Part shown: positions 19,500 to 30,003 of the stretch, in pieces
How the letters are laid out: each line of letters opens with the position of its first letter
Position numbering within the stretch: the stretch's first letter is position 1
Assembly (NCBI GenBank): GCA_051530055.1
Contig: CM121343.1
Coordinates: forward strand, 4,464,001-4,528,000
Reading direction: 5' to 3'
Length of the DNA stretch: 64,000 nt
Source of the DNA: Neoechinorhynchus agilis
Lineage: Eukaryota; Acanthocephala
Notes under the pieces: model-generated
Seen by the model: only the letters and a program-made list of their open reading frames with translations
What the model was told of the DNA's origin: nothing
Database searches by the model: none
Translations under genes and position numbers: made by a program

Positions 19500-22310
19500 G
19501 AAAAAATAGTTATACGCGCTAATTTCGGTGGTGGTGTGAGTGACTTAGGGATGATGGAGATCGATAAGGATAAGATTTGTTTGCGTGAGGGTGAGACAGG
19601 CAAAAGAATGCCTGCCGATGTTGCTGTATATAATGTTCAGGGCAATGAGATCGCTCAACGGTCTTCGGCCCTTGGAGGGGACAGTTGTTTTCCAGTTACT
19701 AATGAAGTTATGAAAAATAAGGTTTCAAATGGGTAAACTCTTCGCTTCATAAGGAAAGAAGACTACATCGTTGTGTAAAAAAATGAAGATATACAGAAAA
19801 CAGGAATTGATATCAAATGGATAATTAAAGAATTCGCGAAACTACATCCTTATGATGCTAAAATTTTCAAAAAATATTTGCCAACCAATTCTCTCAAAAA
19901 GTAGTCCTATTTTCAGAAAAATATAAAACGCATTTCATTAAATATTTGCCTGATAAAAAGATCCCTTATTTGGATTTATCTCGGAAATGCAATGTCCTAA
20001 TTCTGAATCCTCCCCCAGAAATGGACGAAGAAGCCAAAAAATATATGAGGAATAAGTTTTCTGAAGTATCTTTTCAAGTCGAATTCCCAATTACTATATG
20101 GAATATTAGGTCAAACTGATATAGACAACGCTACCAGGAGGAACGGTAGTTCAATCGGACTCTGTGGCTTTACTGCTACTTTTGCGGTATTTAAAGATTC
20201 CATGGATGATTTTATCCTTTACCAATGTCGGAAATGCCAAGGATGGATCACACTGCGTTCAAATGCGTCCACACTGTTATCTGTACGCACTGTAGTGGTG
20301 CTCATCTCTCCAGTTGATGTTTAAATAAATTCCACAGAAAATGTGCTAATTGTGGTCTAGACCACAAAGCCTATGACACAAGGTGCGTCGAAGCCAAAAA
20401 ATATCTAAACTTCTTTATGAATAATAATACTCCCAATCCCGGCAAGTCTATGGTTTCTCCTTTATGCTATAGCCAGCCTGCTCGTCTGGATAATAAGCCA
20501 AATGCGATTAGAAACGTGGTGTCGGATTTTGAAAAATTAAAATTGCGCTTTAAAGGGTTATTTCTAAGAAATTAGAGGCCTTCAAGAACGAATACGATTT
20601 AAAATCTCAATCCTTGGAGGAAATTAGCAATGGTAGCGGGAACAGGAAACCCAATAAAGAAGAGAAGGTTGCTTCAGAAATTGTGGAAGCTCTAAAGAGG
20701 GCCATACCAATTACCAGTATAGAATTAAATCAGACGGGTTAGGGACCTCAAAAAAAACATGCAAATGGATAGTTTTCATTTTATCTCTTGCAACATAGGT
20801 AAATCCTATAATATTAAGGAAATAGATTCTAGAAAGCAAAATGACTTTTTTGCATGTTTTTTACAAGAAACGGGACCAAGACTCTTTTAATTCATCTAAT
20901 TTTCAATGTTTTTTAACTCTGTCCATTCTATCATCTCGAACAAACTTCTTTGGAAGTTTGCAGTCTTACTTCAGAAAAGAAATTTCTCCTAAAATACTTT
21001 TCGAAAAGCACACTTATGAATTTGCCATTCAAATTATGTCCACTTTGAACCCTTTTCTACTTAAAGAAAAATATGGAGGACCATACCGTCTGATATGGGT
21101 TAATTTTTATCGGAATCCGAAATCAAACTTGAATAGATCGATTGAGATGGTGAGAGGTATTATCAATGTTTGGAAACCCGATATAGTGGTTGGTGACTTT
21201 AACAATAACTATTTGAATGCCTTTAGAAACATATTCTTTTCCGATTATATTATTTTACCGTGGGAACCATCTTTATATAATTGGTCCAGAGGGTGTCATT
21301 CTTTTATTGATGATACAGTCTTAAGAAACGAATTAATGTTCTATTTTCATTGGAAATGCAAGTAACAATTAAATATGATGCCATGATTTTTACCAGCACC
21401 GGAGGTGTATCGCAAAAGCCTTACATTATTAATAATAGCACGGTTTTATCTTTTAACAATATTATTTTATCTAAATTACCTGTAGTTTTAAGTCAAGATT
21501 CAGCTCGCCTCATCTTCAATAACTTGTGCTTTCTCGCCTTGGAGTTGTCTTTAAGAAAGACTAAGGATTTCGGTTTTTGGGAACATGATTCTAATCTAAG
21601 TTATTTTATTAAATTGGAGGTGAAGGGCAGAGAAACTAGTTACCATTCAATAGCTAAATTTTTTAGAAACAAATATTTTACTTCGCTACACTGGAATGAA
21701 ATGAAGAAAGAGAAATAAATTTAATTTAAAAAGTGGATCCAAATTATTTGTTTAAATGACATATCACCTTTCTTATCAGAAAAATTTTTACGAAATATTC
21801 CTGAAACAATTAAGAAATGTTTAAGTGAGATCGACAGACTTTTGCGTATAGCTTCCTAATAACCGGAAAAAGGCTACCAATATCAGGATCTCTACTCTTT
21901 CATCCAATCTCACAGATGAACCCAAAGTGGTCCAAAATAATAAACTGCTTGGGCTGCAAATTCCTTTACTAACTTACCCTAGGTATGAGTTGGGAAAATA
22001 TAAAATATGTATTGAGAGTTTGCAACAATACCTGCATCCAAATCACCAGAATGGAGAACAATACCAAAACTATGGTATCGAATTGTTGTCGTTACAACCG
22101 GTATTTTCGACGATGCAGCATTTTGATTACTACCAAATTTTTCAAATTCATTGTCGTAATATTTAGAGTTTCGTAGAACTCATTTATTTTTCGATTTACT
22201 TGCATAGTCGTTTTAAAATCAAAGCCAAGATTCAGCACTTTTTCTTTAGAAGCAAATTTGCTATTTGCAGAATTTACTAACGCGCTGATCCCACAATTGC
22301 CGATAGCCAA
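19500..22310 (+). mobile_element. LINE (Jockey/I-like) copy, decayed, without reverse transcriptase
   Basis: ORF1-like sequence at about 19536-20560 includes zinc-knuckle blocks CTHCSGAHLSS and CANCGLDHKAYDTRC, as in gag-like ORF1 of Jockey and I clade LINEs. ORF2 begins near 20766 (MDSFHFISCNIG). It continues with an apurinic-type endonuclease: a 174-codon frame at 20841-21365 with KPDIVVGDFNNNYL and SFIDD. A further 122-codon frame at 21350-21718 fits the linker after the endonuclease. I see no YADD reverse-transcriptase motif downstream. The frame is broken at several places. A LINE keeping its 5' half but lacking RT is unusual, since normal truncation removes the 5' end. The clade call is tentative. 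Confidence 0.7.
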
Positions 22311-22727
22311 AAGGCAAAACTAGCTGCAATGAGTGTATGCAAAAGGTATAGCCGGTTTAACTGTCTAATACTAAAAAATCGGCATTTGATGCACTTTGGG
22401 ACCTTAAGTATTATTTTGCTTCGTTGCTGTACTTGCAGTTGATGCTACTCTTGAGTAGTCTCTGGCACTGGACCATTCAAGGATAAAGTAATACCAGTAC
22501 TATATTTACGAGAGCCAAATGACCACACGAACAAATGAATCATAGGACATAGTGCTTAATTCTATCGCAAGCAACGCCATTAATACGTCGCATAAATCAA
22601 TACTTCTCAGCACATTGTAGACGATGAAACTCTTTAACCTAAAGCCCCGAAAATACCCCAGTCATAATAAGTATTTTGTGTGGAAGATTGTAGAGTCAAA
22701 TAGTATTGTATAGTTCGGTCTAGCCAA
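22311..22727. other. Spacer between LINE and tandem array
   Basis: No gene is supported. It may be the remaining 3' part of the LINE copy or unrelated spacer. Confidence 0.4.
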
Positions 22728-24470
22728 ATACTCAGAGATTATTATGAAGGCCATTTAAAGTAATATTATGGAAAGCCTCTTTTCCCAACACCGTCATGTT
22801 TTATTCCAGATTTATTATCGAACGGAAAATGGGTGTTTTATTTGTTTATTGCTTCAAATTTTCGACGCCTTGCGTCTTCGTCAGGAAGCTTTTCTTCGGT
22901 TGTCTGAAAAGGAATCAGAGGAGGGCAACGCTGTCCGTCAGCTCATCCCTATTATTGAACATCCTCTCTGCCTCGTTGTGTCCGTCCTTGCTGCTCGTAA
23001 CCCCACTCAATCCCACTACTCTCACGATTAATGCATAGCGCTTCGGCAATCGAGAGATCCGCCGGATCGGATGCCTTGTGCATCACCTCAATCTCGAAGG
23101 CTGGGCTGGCACCAAAGGCCATTTAAAGTACATTTGCGTTAGTCTTTGGAGAAATATGCATTGACCTTCAGGTCGTTTCTTCAGAACATAAAAAGATGAC
23201 TCCTCAGGCACCATATTATTCATATAAGAATGAGCTCTTTTGTCGAGTTTGCCTGTTCGAACCATTAAAAATTTCGCGTATTTTTTGAGAACTTTTTTTT
23301 GCGCAATATGCTTGAGACCATTTACTAGCGACAAGTGAAATCTCTGTATGAGATACATTTGTTTGTTGGAGCACCGAAGAGCAGTTTTGAAAGTGTCCTG
23401 TGGATCTAGGATGATGCTATTGTTTTACACGGAATGTGAAAGTCGCCCAATCGAATGAAGTGGTCAACTACTTAGAGATTATTATGAAGGCCATTTAAAG
23501 TACATTTGCGTTAGTCTTTGGAGAAATATGCATTGACCTTCAGGTCGTTTCTTCAGAACATAAAAAGATGACTCCTCGGGCACCATATTATTCATATAAG
23601 AATGAGCTCTTTTGTCGAGTTTGCCTGTTCGAACCATTAAAAATTTCGCGTATTTTTTGAGAACTTTTTTTTGCGCAATATGCTTGAGACCATTTACTAG
23701 CGACAAGTGAAATCTCTGTATGAGATACATTTGTTTGTTGGAGCACCGAAGAGCAGTTTTGAAAGTGTCCTGTGGATCTAGGATGATGCTATTGTTTTAC
23801 ACGGAATGTGAAAGTCGCCCAATCGAATGAAGTGGTCAACTACTTAGAGATTATTATGAAGGTCATTTAAAGTACATTTGCGTTAGTCTTTGGAGAAATA
23901 TGCATTGACCTTCAGGTCGTTTCTTCAGAACATAAAAAGATGACTCCTCGGGCACCATATTATTCATATAAGAATGAGCTCTTTTGTCGAGTTTGCCTGT
24001 TCGAACCATTAAAAATTTCGCGTATTTTTTGAGAACTTTTTTTTGCGCAATATGCTTGAGACCATTTACTAGCGACAAGTGAAATCTCTGTATGAGATAC
24101 ATTTGTTTGTTGGAGCACCGAAGAGCAGTTTTGAAAGTGTCCTGTGGATCTAGGATGATGCTATTGTTTTACACGGAATGTGAAAGTCGCCCAATCGAAT
24201 GAAGTGGTCAACTACTTAGAGATTATTATGAAGGTCATTTAAAGTACATTTGCGTTAGTCTTTGGAGAAATATGCATTGACCTTCAGGTCGTTTCTTCAG
24301 AACATAAAAAGATGACTCCTCGGGCACCATATTATTCATATAAGAATGAGCTCTTTTGTCGAGTTTGCCTGTTCGAACCATTAAAAATTTCGCGTATTTT
24401 TTGAGAACTTTTTTTGCGCAATATGCTTGAGACCATTTACTAGCTACAAGTTGAATCTCTGTTTCGTTTG
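22728..24470 (-). repeat. Tandem array of four 372-bp units, each with a minus-strand open frame
   Basis: The block ATTATGAAGGCCATTTAAAG recurs with exact 372-bp spacing (23121, 23493, 23865 and 24237 for ATTTAAAG). Units differ at only a few sites, so the array is recent. Each of the first three full units has an 80-90 codon minus-strand frame (MYLIQRFHLSLVNGLKHIAQ, later NNMVPEESSFYVLKKRPEGQ), open upstream to about 105 codons; the fourth is degraded at its end (a missing T and diverged bases after 24440). 372 is a multiple of three, but stops separate the units. The first unit is split by a 353-bp insertion. The family of the encoded segment is unknown; it looks like a duplicated exon or part of a mobile element. 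Confidence 0.8.
22763..23115 (-). mobile_element. Penelope-like element 3' fragment, with 15-bp target duplication
   Basis: The direct repeat AGGCCATTTAAAGTA flanks it at 22748-22762 and 23116-23130. The minus strand first encodes FEIEVMHKASDPADLSIAEA, resembling the C-terminal part of the GIY-YIG endonuclease of Penelope-like elements. After stops it has CTGACGAAGACGC and GCGTCGAAAA at about 22857-22885, a hammerhead-like core of the kind known in these elements. It ends in an A-rich 3' region with AATAAA-type signals. This is a 5'-truncated copy inserted into the first unit of the 372-bp array. The family call rests on short similarity. Confidence 0.5.
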
Positions 24471-24479
24471 TTGGAATGT

Positions 24480-24926
24480 TAAAGAGGCTCTAACGTTTAA
24501 GGATACTCATCCGTGAGTCCTTTGTTCCGCTTGGGCGGTTGTTAAATGCGTAGAAATCATTTGTTTCATTGGCGCCATGGGGCTCGTTATGAACGACTAC
24601 ACCAATCTTTCGAGCGATTTAACGTGAACTACATTCCTTTTTAGATAAGTATCTCAGTGTGAAGGTCTTATGTGCTCGTTATAGCGACTTCTGCACGAAT
24701 ACCAACTGGGCTCCCTTACTGCTTTTTTTCTCTCGCTAGATGTCGCGCAACCACTCAACACAACGAAGAGAATGCTATCAACGCTCATATAGCGGAAACC
24801 TTAGCGTCGTCTGACGCTAGAAATACTAATTCTTGAAACAAAGAAAACGTCATAACGTTGACGGAACTCCATTTCTTATTTAATTCACATTTTTTGTAGA
24901 CTTTAGCTCGTTTTAACCATCTTTAG
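24480..24926. other. Upstream region of the calcium-sensor gene
   Basis: No other gene is recognised. It should hold the promoter and 5' UTR; a splice-acceptor-like ATCTTTAG lies just before the start codon at 24927, so an upstream non-coding exon is possible. Confidence 0.35.
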
Positions 24927-25592
24927 ATGGGAGCTTCACTTGGTCGGTCAGAAGGACTTATTGGCGGTGGCGTACTTAGAGAAAATACCGGGCTTGGAAA
25001 GACAAGCAGCGACAGTGGTCTAAGTAAAGAAGATTTTGATATCTTGCTAAACAACTCATTGTATTCGAAACAGCAAATCGAAGAATGGCACAAGATATTT
25101 TTGGCGGATTGTCCAAATGGTACGCTTACGAAACAACAGCTTGCGAAATCAATGACAAAGTGCTTTATATCACATAATCCCGATATCGGTCCTCCAGACG
25201 ATAAAGAGGTTGATCGCTATGTTGACCGAATATTTTATACATTCGACGTCGACGAGTCGGGATTCATTGACTTCGTTGAGTTTCTGGTTGCTCTTAGTAT
25301 AACTCTACGCGGGAAACCGAGGGACAAGCTCAAACTCGCCTTTGATATTTATGATCTTTCAAATGTTGGTCGAGTTCACAAGAAGGAAATGCTCCAAATT
25401 ATAACTTCTCTTTACGATCTCATGGGTAAAGAAGTGATTGATCCACATGAGAGTTCGGAGACGAGAGTGGACCTTGCATTTTCTAAGCTTGGTCTTGGAC
25501 CTGACGATACGATATCAAAGGAAGAGTTTATTGAAGGATGTTTGGACGATCCCATCATAAGGGAACTCTTATTGTCCAGCGCGTGTTATTGA
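24927..25592 (+). CDS. Neuronal calcium sensor-like EF-hand protein with one intact EF-hand
   Basis: The 221-residue frame has the layout of the recoverin/NCS-1/hippocalcin family: Gly2 for myristoylation (MGASLGRS), IEEWHKIFLADCPNGTL (degenerate EF1 with Cys-Pro), then EF2 (loop 107-118, DVDESGFIDFVE), intact. The family block ALSITLRGK follows. EF3 (143-154) has Val at position 5 and His at position 9, and EF4 (189-200) begins with Gly instead of Asp, so both should bind calcium poorly. Normal family members bind two or three ions. The N-terminus has about 25 extra Gly/Ser-rich residues. It could act as a membrane-bound sensor with altered calcium response or as a calcium-independent adaptor. 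The coding region is one exon. Confidence 0.8.
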   Translation: MGASLGRSEGLIGGGVLRENTGLGKTSSDSGLSKEDFDILLNNSLYSKQQIEEWHKIFLADCPNGTLTKQQLAKSMTKCFISHNPDIGPPDDKEVDRYVDRIFYTFDVDESGFIDFVEFLVALSITLRGKPRDKLKLAFDIYDLSNVGRVHKKEMLQIITSLYDLMGKEVIDPHESSETRVDLAFSKLGLGPDDTISKEEFIEGCLDDPIIRELLLSSACY

Positions 25593-25962
25593 TTGGAACT
25601 CGTATGGTTACCGAAATCTCACCTTATGACCCCTAAGATACCTGCGCCGCATGTTCGTGTTCCACTTCAATAATTGTTTGTTTCTCTCCACTAGATTGCA
25701 TTGATAACGACGTAAAATTGACCGATTTTAAGTCTATTTTAATTCACGTTTAGGTCACGCAAGGATATACTTTTCCCGTGAATGCACAAGACGATCTTAT
25801 GACGGGACAAATAGGTTTCTTCATACATTAAGCAAGATGTGAGCACGGTAACGGCTTAAGCGTAAGGCAAAGACGTGTGAATAGTTTAAGAGAGCGCAAC
25901 TTATCAAATTTCACTTGCCCCTCTCCGAATATTGCATAGGAATATACTAACGGCCTTGACCC

Positions 25963-26702
25963 ATGTCCCAAATAAAAGAAGCACACGTCCTGATTGTGTT
26001 GTTTGTAATTTCTTGTAGTGAAAACGTTTCGGACCTAACTGGTAAGTGGTCTATTATTGAATGAGTGCATTGAGATTATACCGTTTACACTTCAAGCAAG
26101 ATCCTCGTCCAATCCAATCAAATCGATGCTAGGTATAAAGCTTTATTTTAAAATAAAGCAAGCGTGTTCTCCTTAAGAAATGCTCGAAGAAGCGCCACAG
26201 GATGCGAATTGCACCTATATTGCAAAATTCAGAAAACACAGTAAGTATATACTTGTTTTTCCTAAGGGTTTATTTTAGAGAAATAGAAATTACTGCGGTT
26301 GCTAATACAATGCTTTGGTGCCGTGTAGAATCTTTCCACTCAACACAATCCGAAACATTCGGTGCAAATGAAACTTTAAGCATCTACAAAAGCTGCAAAA
26401 ATAAATACATGCAAAAACATCTAGCAAAACATTTCGGTAAAAGGTAAGCTAAACATTAATAATTGTGCTATTTTTGCCATAGATATTGTTGAATCTCTGA
26501 GCGAATGTAAGGTGACTAAGATTTATGTTATCTTAAACCGTGTACAAAAGGTAAAACATCCCAATTGCGAATGTTAATTTATTTGCTGAACCCTGTGCTC
26601 GATGAAGTTAAGCGTCAGTTTTTCTTTAATGCCCAAGTATACACAATATGTCTATTAAGGGGACTTAAGAAACACTTCGATAGCTTTGCAGAAATTAAAT
26701 AA
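25963..26702 (+). CDS. Small secreted cysteine-containing protein, predicted, five exons
   Basis: Five exons join in phase to 132 residues: 25963-26041, 26178-26240, 26281-26436, 26483-26550 and 26670-26702. All proposed introns are GT-AG (the third is 40 nt). The N-terminus, EAHVLIVLFVISCSENVSD, is a clear signal peptide. The mature part has four cysteines (NCTYI, LWCRV, SCKN, SECKV), enough for two disulfides, and a basic middle (YKSCKNKYMQKHLAKHF). No family recognised. It lies next to the Meteorin-like gene on the other strand. The last short exon is the weakest part; more coding sequence may lie at 26807-27040. Confidence 0.42.
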
Positions 26703-27772
26703 TGGAAAAACGAGTATTCTTGTGAAATGTCTGCTTACATCCCTCGTCGGTATAGCAAATCGAGTATCAACACACTTAGTCAATTAAAAGATCACTTTAA
26801 GATCGCTTGACGTCTATTGAACACTCAACGTTGCTGACAAGCGGACAAATCTCTCCTATGGTTATAAAAGGAAGTGACTTTAATTTGCAATGCGACATAC
26901 CAGGAGTTGCCTTCGAGAAAAGATTAAAAGTGAGTCCATTGCTTTCACGAGCGCCGAAATGTCAAAATGGGCTAACCTATTTAAAAATAGTTTGCAGCGA
27001 AAGCTACGAAGTGAGCATTTTAAAGGGTATAATTCGATAGAATACTTGATATTCATGGTAATATGAATTGAATAACTTTCCTGTTTTCTAGCATTGGGAG
27101 AGAATAGCGCTGATAAAATTTAAGAAATTTGATTTAAAGATTGACGTTTCTCAATAGAAATGACTACGCTCGGACCTTTTACATCCACGACTACAGGATT
27201 GCATATAAAAACTTATTTTTAAACAGACAAATTACAAAGTGACTTTAATCTTTTAAGGAAAGGATAGAATATTTCGTACGAACGCGAAGCAATGAACTCA
27301 AAATAGCGAGGATGGAATTACGAGCCATTAACGGTTTAACTACAGATTGTTGCTATGTCTTTAGTCCGCTTTTGCAGTAATTCTAATGAAATTGGAAAAT
27401 CGACTAAGAAGAATACTATTGCGTTCTAATGGTCTCCGCCGGAAAATTAAGATTTTAAAGCGTAAGTTCTCAATTTATACTTTTTATACGCGACAACGAA
27501 ATTAAGGTGATATCAAAAATATTCGAATTAGATTTGTGAAGGGGACATTACAGTTAATCAGGAGCAATTATACAAATCGCCAATAAACTCCGTGCGGGTT
27601 TCGCGTTTTTATCGGATTACGATTAAACTCAACACCGTCACATAAATTGTATCAAATTTTGAAAAGTCAATGCTACCTCAATTAATTCATTTTAACGTGA
27701 TATTGCATTTGCTTCTCGATTTATCATGCGATTACTAATACTTTTAATAATCCATATAAGCTAAACCGAACG
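26703..27772. other. No gene recognised
   Basis: An open frame at 26807-27040 (KCQNGLTYLKIVCSESYEV) might be another exon of the secreted-protein gene, but no clean splice connection is seen. The rest is AT-rich. I looked on the minus strand for the missing second half of the Meteorin-like protein and found none. Confidence 0.35.
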
Positions 27773-28237
27773 TCAATCTTTTGTTGATTTAGCGTTAGGT
27801 TCATAGTTCAATATCATGTATCGAATGTAAAGATGAGACACAGTTGGTCGTTCAGCGCTTTCGAACAGTAACGAGACCCATGGACCTATTGATTTTGCGC
27901 ATTTTAACTCGGTTTCGTCAAACTCCATTTCCATGACGGATTTAGTTGGACTTATTGCCCTTACCCTTGTACCCTGTTCTTCATCGTATCTGAAAATACA
28001 TAATCTGAATGGATTTCCAGAGGTTTGTTTGGCCATCAGCGTCAAGTTGGAGACGGGATAATTCCAATGCAATACGCCATTTTTGCACTTATCGGGAATA
28101 TTAAGTTGTAGTCTTGTGAGCGGTTGTATGCGCTTCCAAGACACTGAGAACAGACATTCCTTCTGTTCGACGATTGCATTTGTCCATCTTAGAGCGCTCG
28201 ATGTGAACTGTAATGCGATCAAAATTGAAATGTACAT
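27773..28237 (-). CDS. Meteorin-like secreted protein, N-terminal domain only
   Basis: Starting at MYISILIALQFTSSALRW (signal peptide) the frame runs 154 residues; an in-frame ATG 33 codons upstream exists but would hide the signal peptide. The pattern matches the first domain of Meteorin/METRNL: C-x-F-S-W, then CKNGVLHWNYPVSNLTL (family CxxGxxxWxYPxxxL), FRLCIF, ELKCAKSIG, SLLFESAE and a closing Y-strand. All four domain cysteines are present. Vertebrate Meteorins (about 290 aa) have a second cysteine-rich half beginning CRPCSD; it is missing here and not visible nearby. Meteorins are secreted signals in nervous and other tissues; the role here is unknown. Confidence 0.68.
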   Translation of the reverse strand: MYISILIALQFTSSALRWTNAIVEQKECLFSVSWKRIQPLTRLQLNIPDKCKNGVLHWNYPVSNLTLMAKQTSGNPFRLCIFRYDEEQGTRVRAISPTKSVMEMEFDETELKCAKSIGPWVSLLFESAERPTVSHLYIRYMILNYEPNAKSTKD

Positions 28238-28239
28238 TA

Positions 28240-30003
28240 GCCTGTCAGCTATTGCTAGCATTAAAAATATTTGTTTGTTCTTGTTCAACAGTGAATATTT
28301 ACGTTGATTCCTTATCACACGCACCACAATATTCAAGATCGTCTTCTTTGCAGCTCTCCCTTAACCTGCATTCCGATCATAATCACTGTTATGGTACAAA
28401 ATCTAGGCGTGTTTCACGTGTGCTGACAAGTCTTTATCATGGGAGATGCCACGAATGGCTGTTCCTTGTGCAGAAGCGCATTATCTTCTTATGTCCCCAA
28501 TCCATTCAGTTCTACATTGGTTTCGTTCCTGATGTGGCAGCTAGACAAGGAGAAGGGTTTGATTTGAGAAGAATGAACAATATGTATAAGAACAACTCTG
28601 CTCCGTAAAATCATCGCAATGGTCGTAACACATAAATTGTTGTTAAATTTAAGGAAATTAGAAAAGGGGTTATTAAACGGTTTATTTTGTGAAAATGGGC
28701 TGCTATATGGATGTGGTATGGAGAAACGGCGTCTATTACTTCCTTTGTGTAGTACAATCACATTATGAGATAGTTTTTTAATTAGGTTATAGTGAAGTGA
28801 TATTCGGGCTGCTTATCTCGGGGGAATAAATGAATGGGTATTTTGACTGCTTCGTTCTCATTAAGACGTGTGAAAGCACGCATTGGGCGGTCCCGATAGA
28901 GAAATGGCACGTCCCGTCTGGAGCGTCTGTGCGTGTGCCATAAAACAAGTTGGACGTGGTTCTTGAGCGGTTAATCTTAAGCTTCGGTTTAGATCCATTT
29001 TGGTTGAACGCCGTCGACAGCAAGGGCGCTTTAGCTAATGAAGCGCAGCAAGTGACTGTGCTATTCTGTTGGAAAACTACAGTGAGTGAGACTACGTAAT
29101 GATGCTCGTGACACTCAATGGCAGATTGTGAGCGCTTCCTCATTTGTGTTAGTATTGCTTTCCACTCATGTAGCTTCAAGCAAATCGTCTTTTGCCGCCG
29201 TCTGCGAGCGAGACAAGATTGTGTATGCATATTTAGCCCCGTTCGTGCGGAGATGTGAGATAGTGCTACAAAATCCTAGATGTGACCAAATTATGGAAAC
29301 AGGGCTACGAGTATGTGAGCGTAGAAGTTTTTTCGGATTGATGTCGCGTCAAACGTGTTTCATACATGTCTCAAGGATAGACTCCATGGAAATGACTATT
29401 GGTGGCAGGAGAACTCGTAGCTCTCCTCCGCCTCCTCAGAGGAGGAGCTTTATGCAACGAGTCGACGTGTCCGCCTAAGAATAATGCCGTCGCCGCCGTC
29501 GTCGAACTCAAAACACTCATTGCTCACATACCCGTTCGTTTATGCTCATTTTTGAAAGCATGTGTCATAATCTGAGGAACGGGTTGCGTAAACATGAGTT
29601 GTGTCACCCTTCCAACCCAAAAACTCATAGCGTCCCAATCCGTTCGTAGAATGAACCACGGTTCCCCGCGCCATTTACAAGCCGACCTATTCGTCGGATC
29701 CTGATGTTATAGGCACAAATTTGCTCCGTTTTGTACCAATCCGCACTCCACCTGCGCCCTAGTCCGATCGAAATTGGTAGGCTCCACGAGTAGCCAAGTT
29801 CTGACGCTCAACATCAATTAATTGCGTCTTCAAATTTCCCTTTTCTCGTTATAATTATAGATAGAATTCGCATTCTGAATTTAAACCCACCTGCGCCCTG
29901 CTCGACAACGCACCGCTCCATGTTGTGACTCATATCCACCTTTTCTCTCTGTAGCAAATAACAACAGCAACGCAGTCCGTAAAGCGTAAAGTTTTCTGGA
30001 ACC
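28240..30003. other. CREBRF upstream region; no secure gene
   Basis: Open frames of 90-147 codons occur on both strands (28787-29230 minus; 29086-29478 plus, with a Pro/Arg-rich end) without recognisable domains. The stretch from about 29400 has GC-rich, CpG-containing bases (CGCCGTCGCCGCCGTCGTCG), which fits a promoter or 5' UTR of the next gene. Confidence 0.4.

Noticed and set aside
28787-29478. Frames of 130-147 codons on both strands upstream of CREBRF
   Set aside because: No domain, no codon or splice pattern, and overlapping antisense frames suggest GC-related chance openness.
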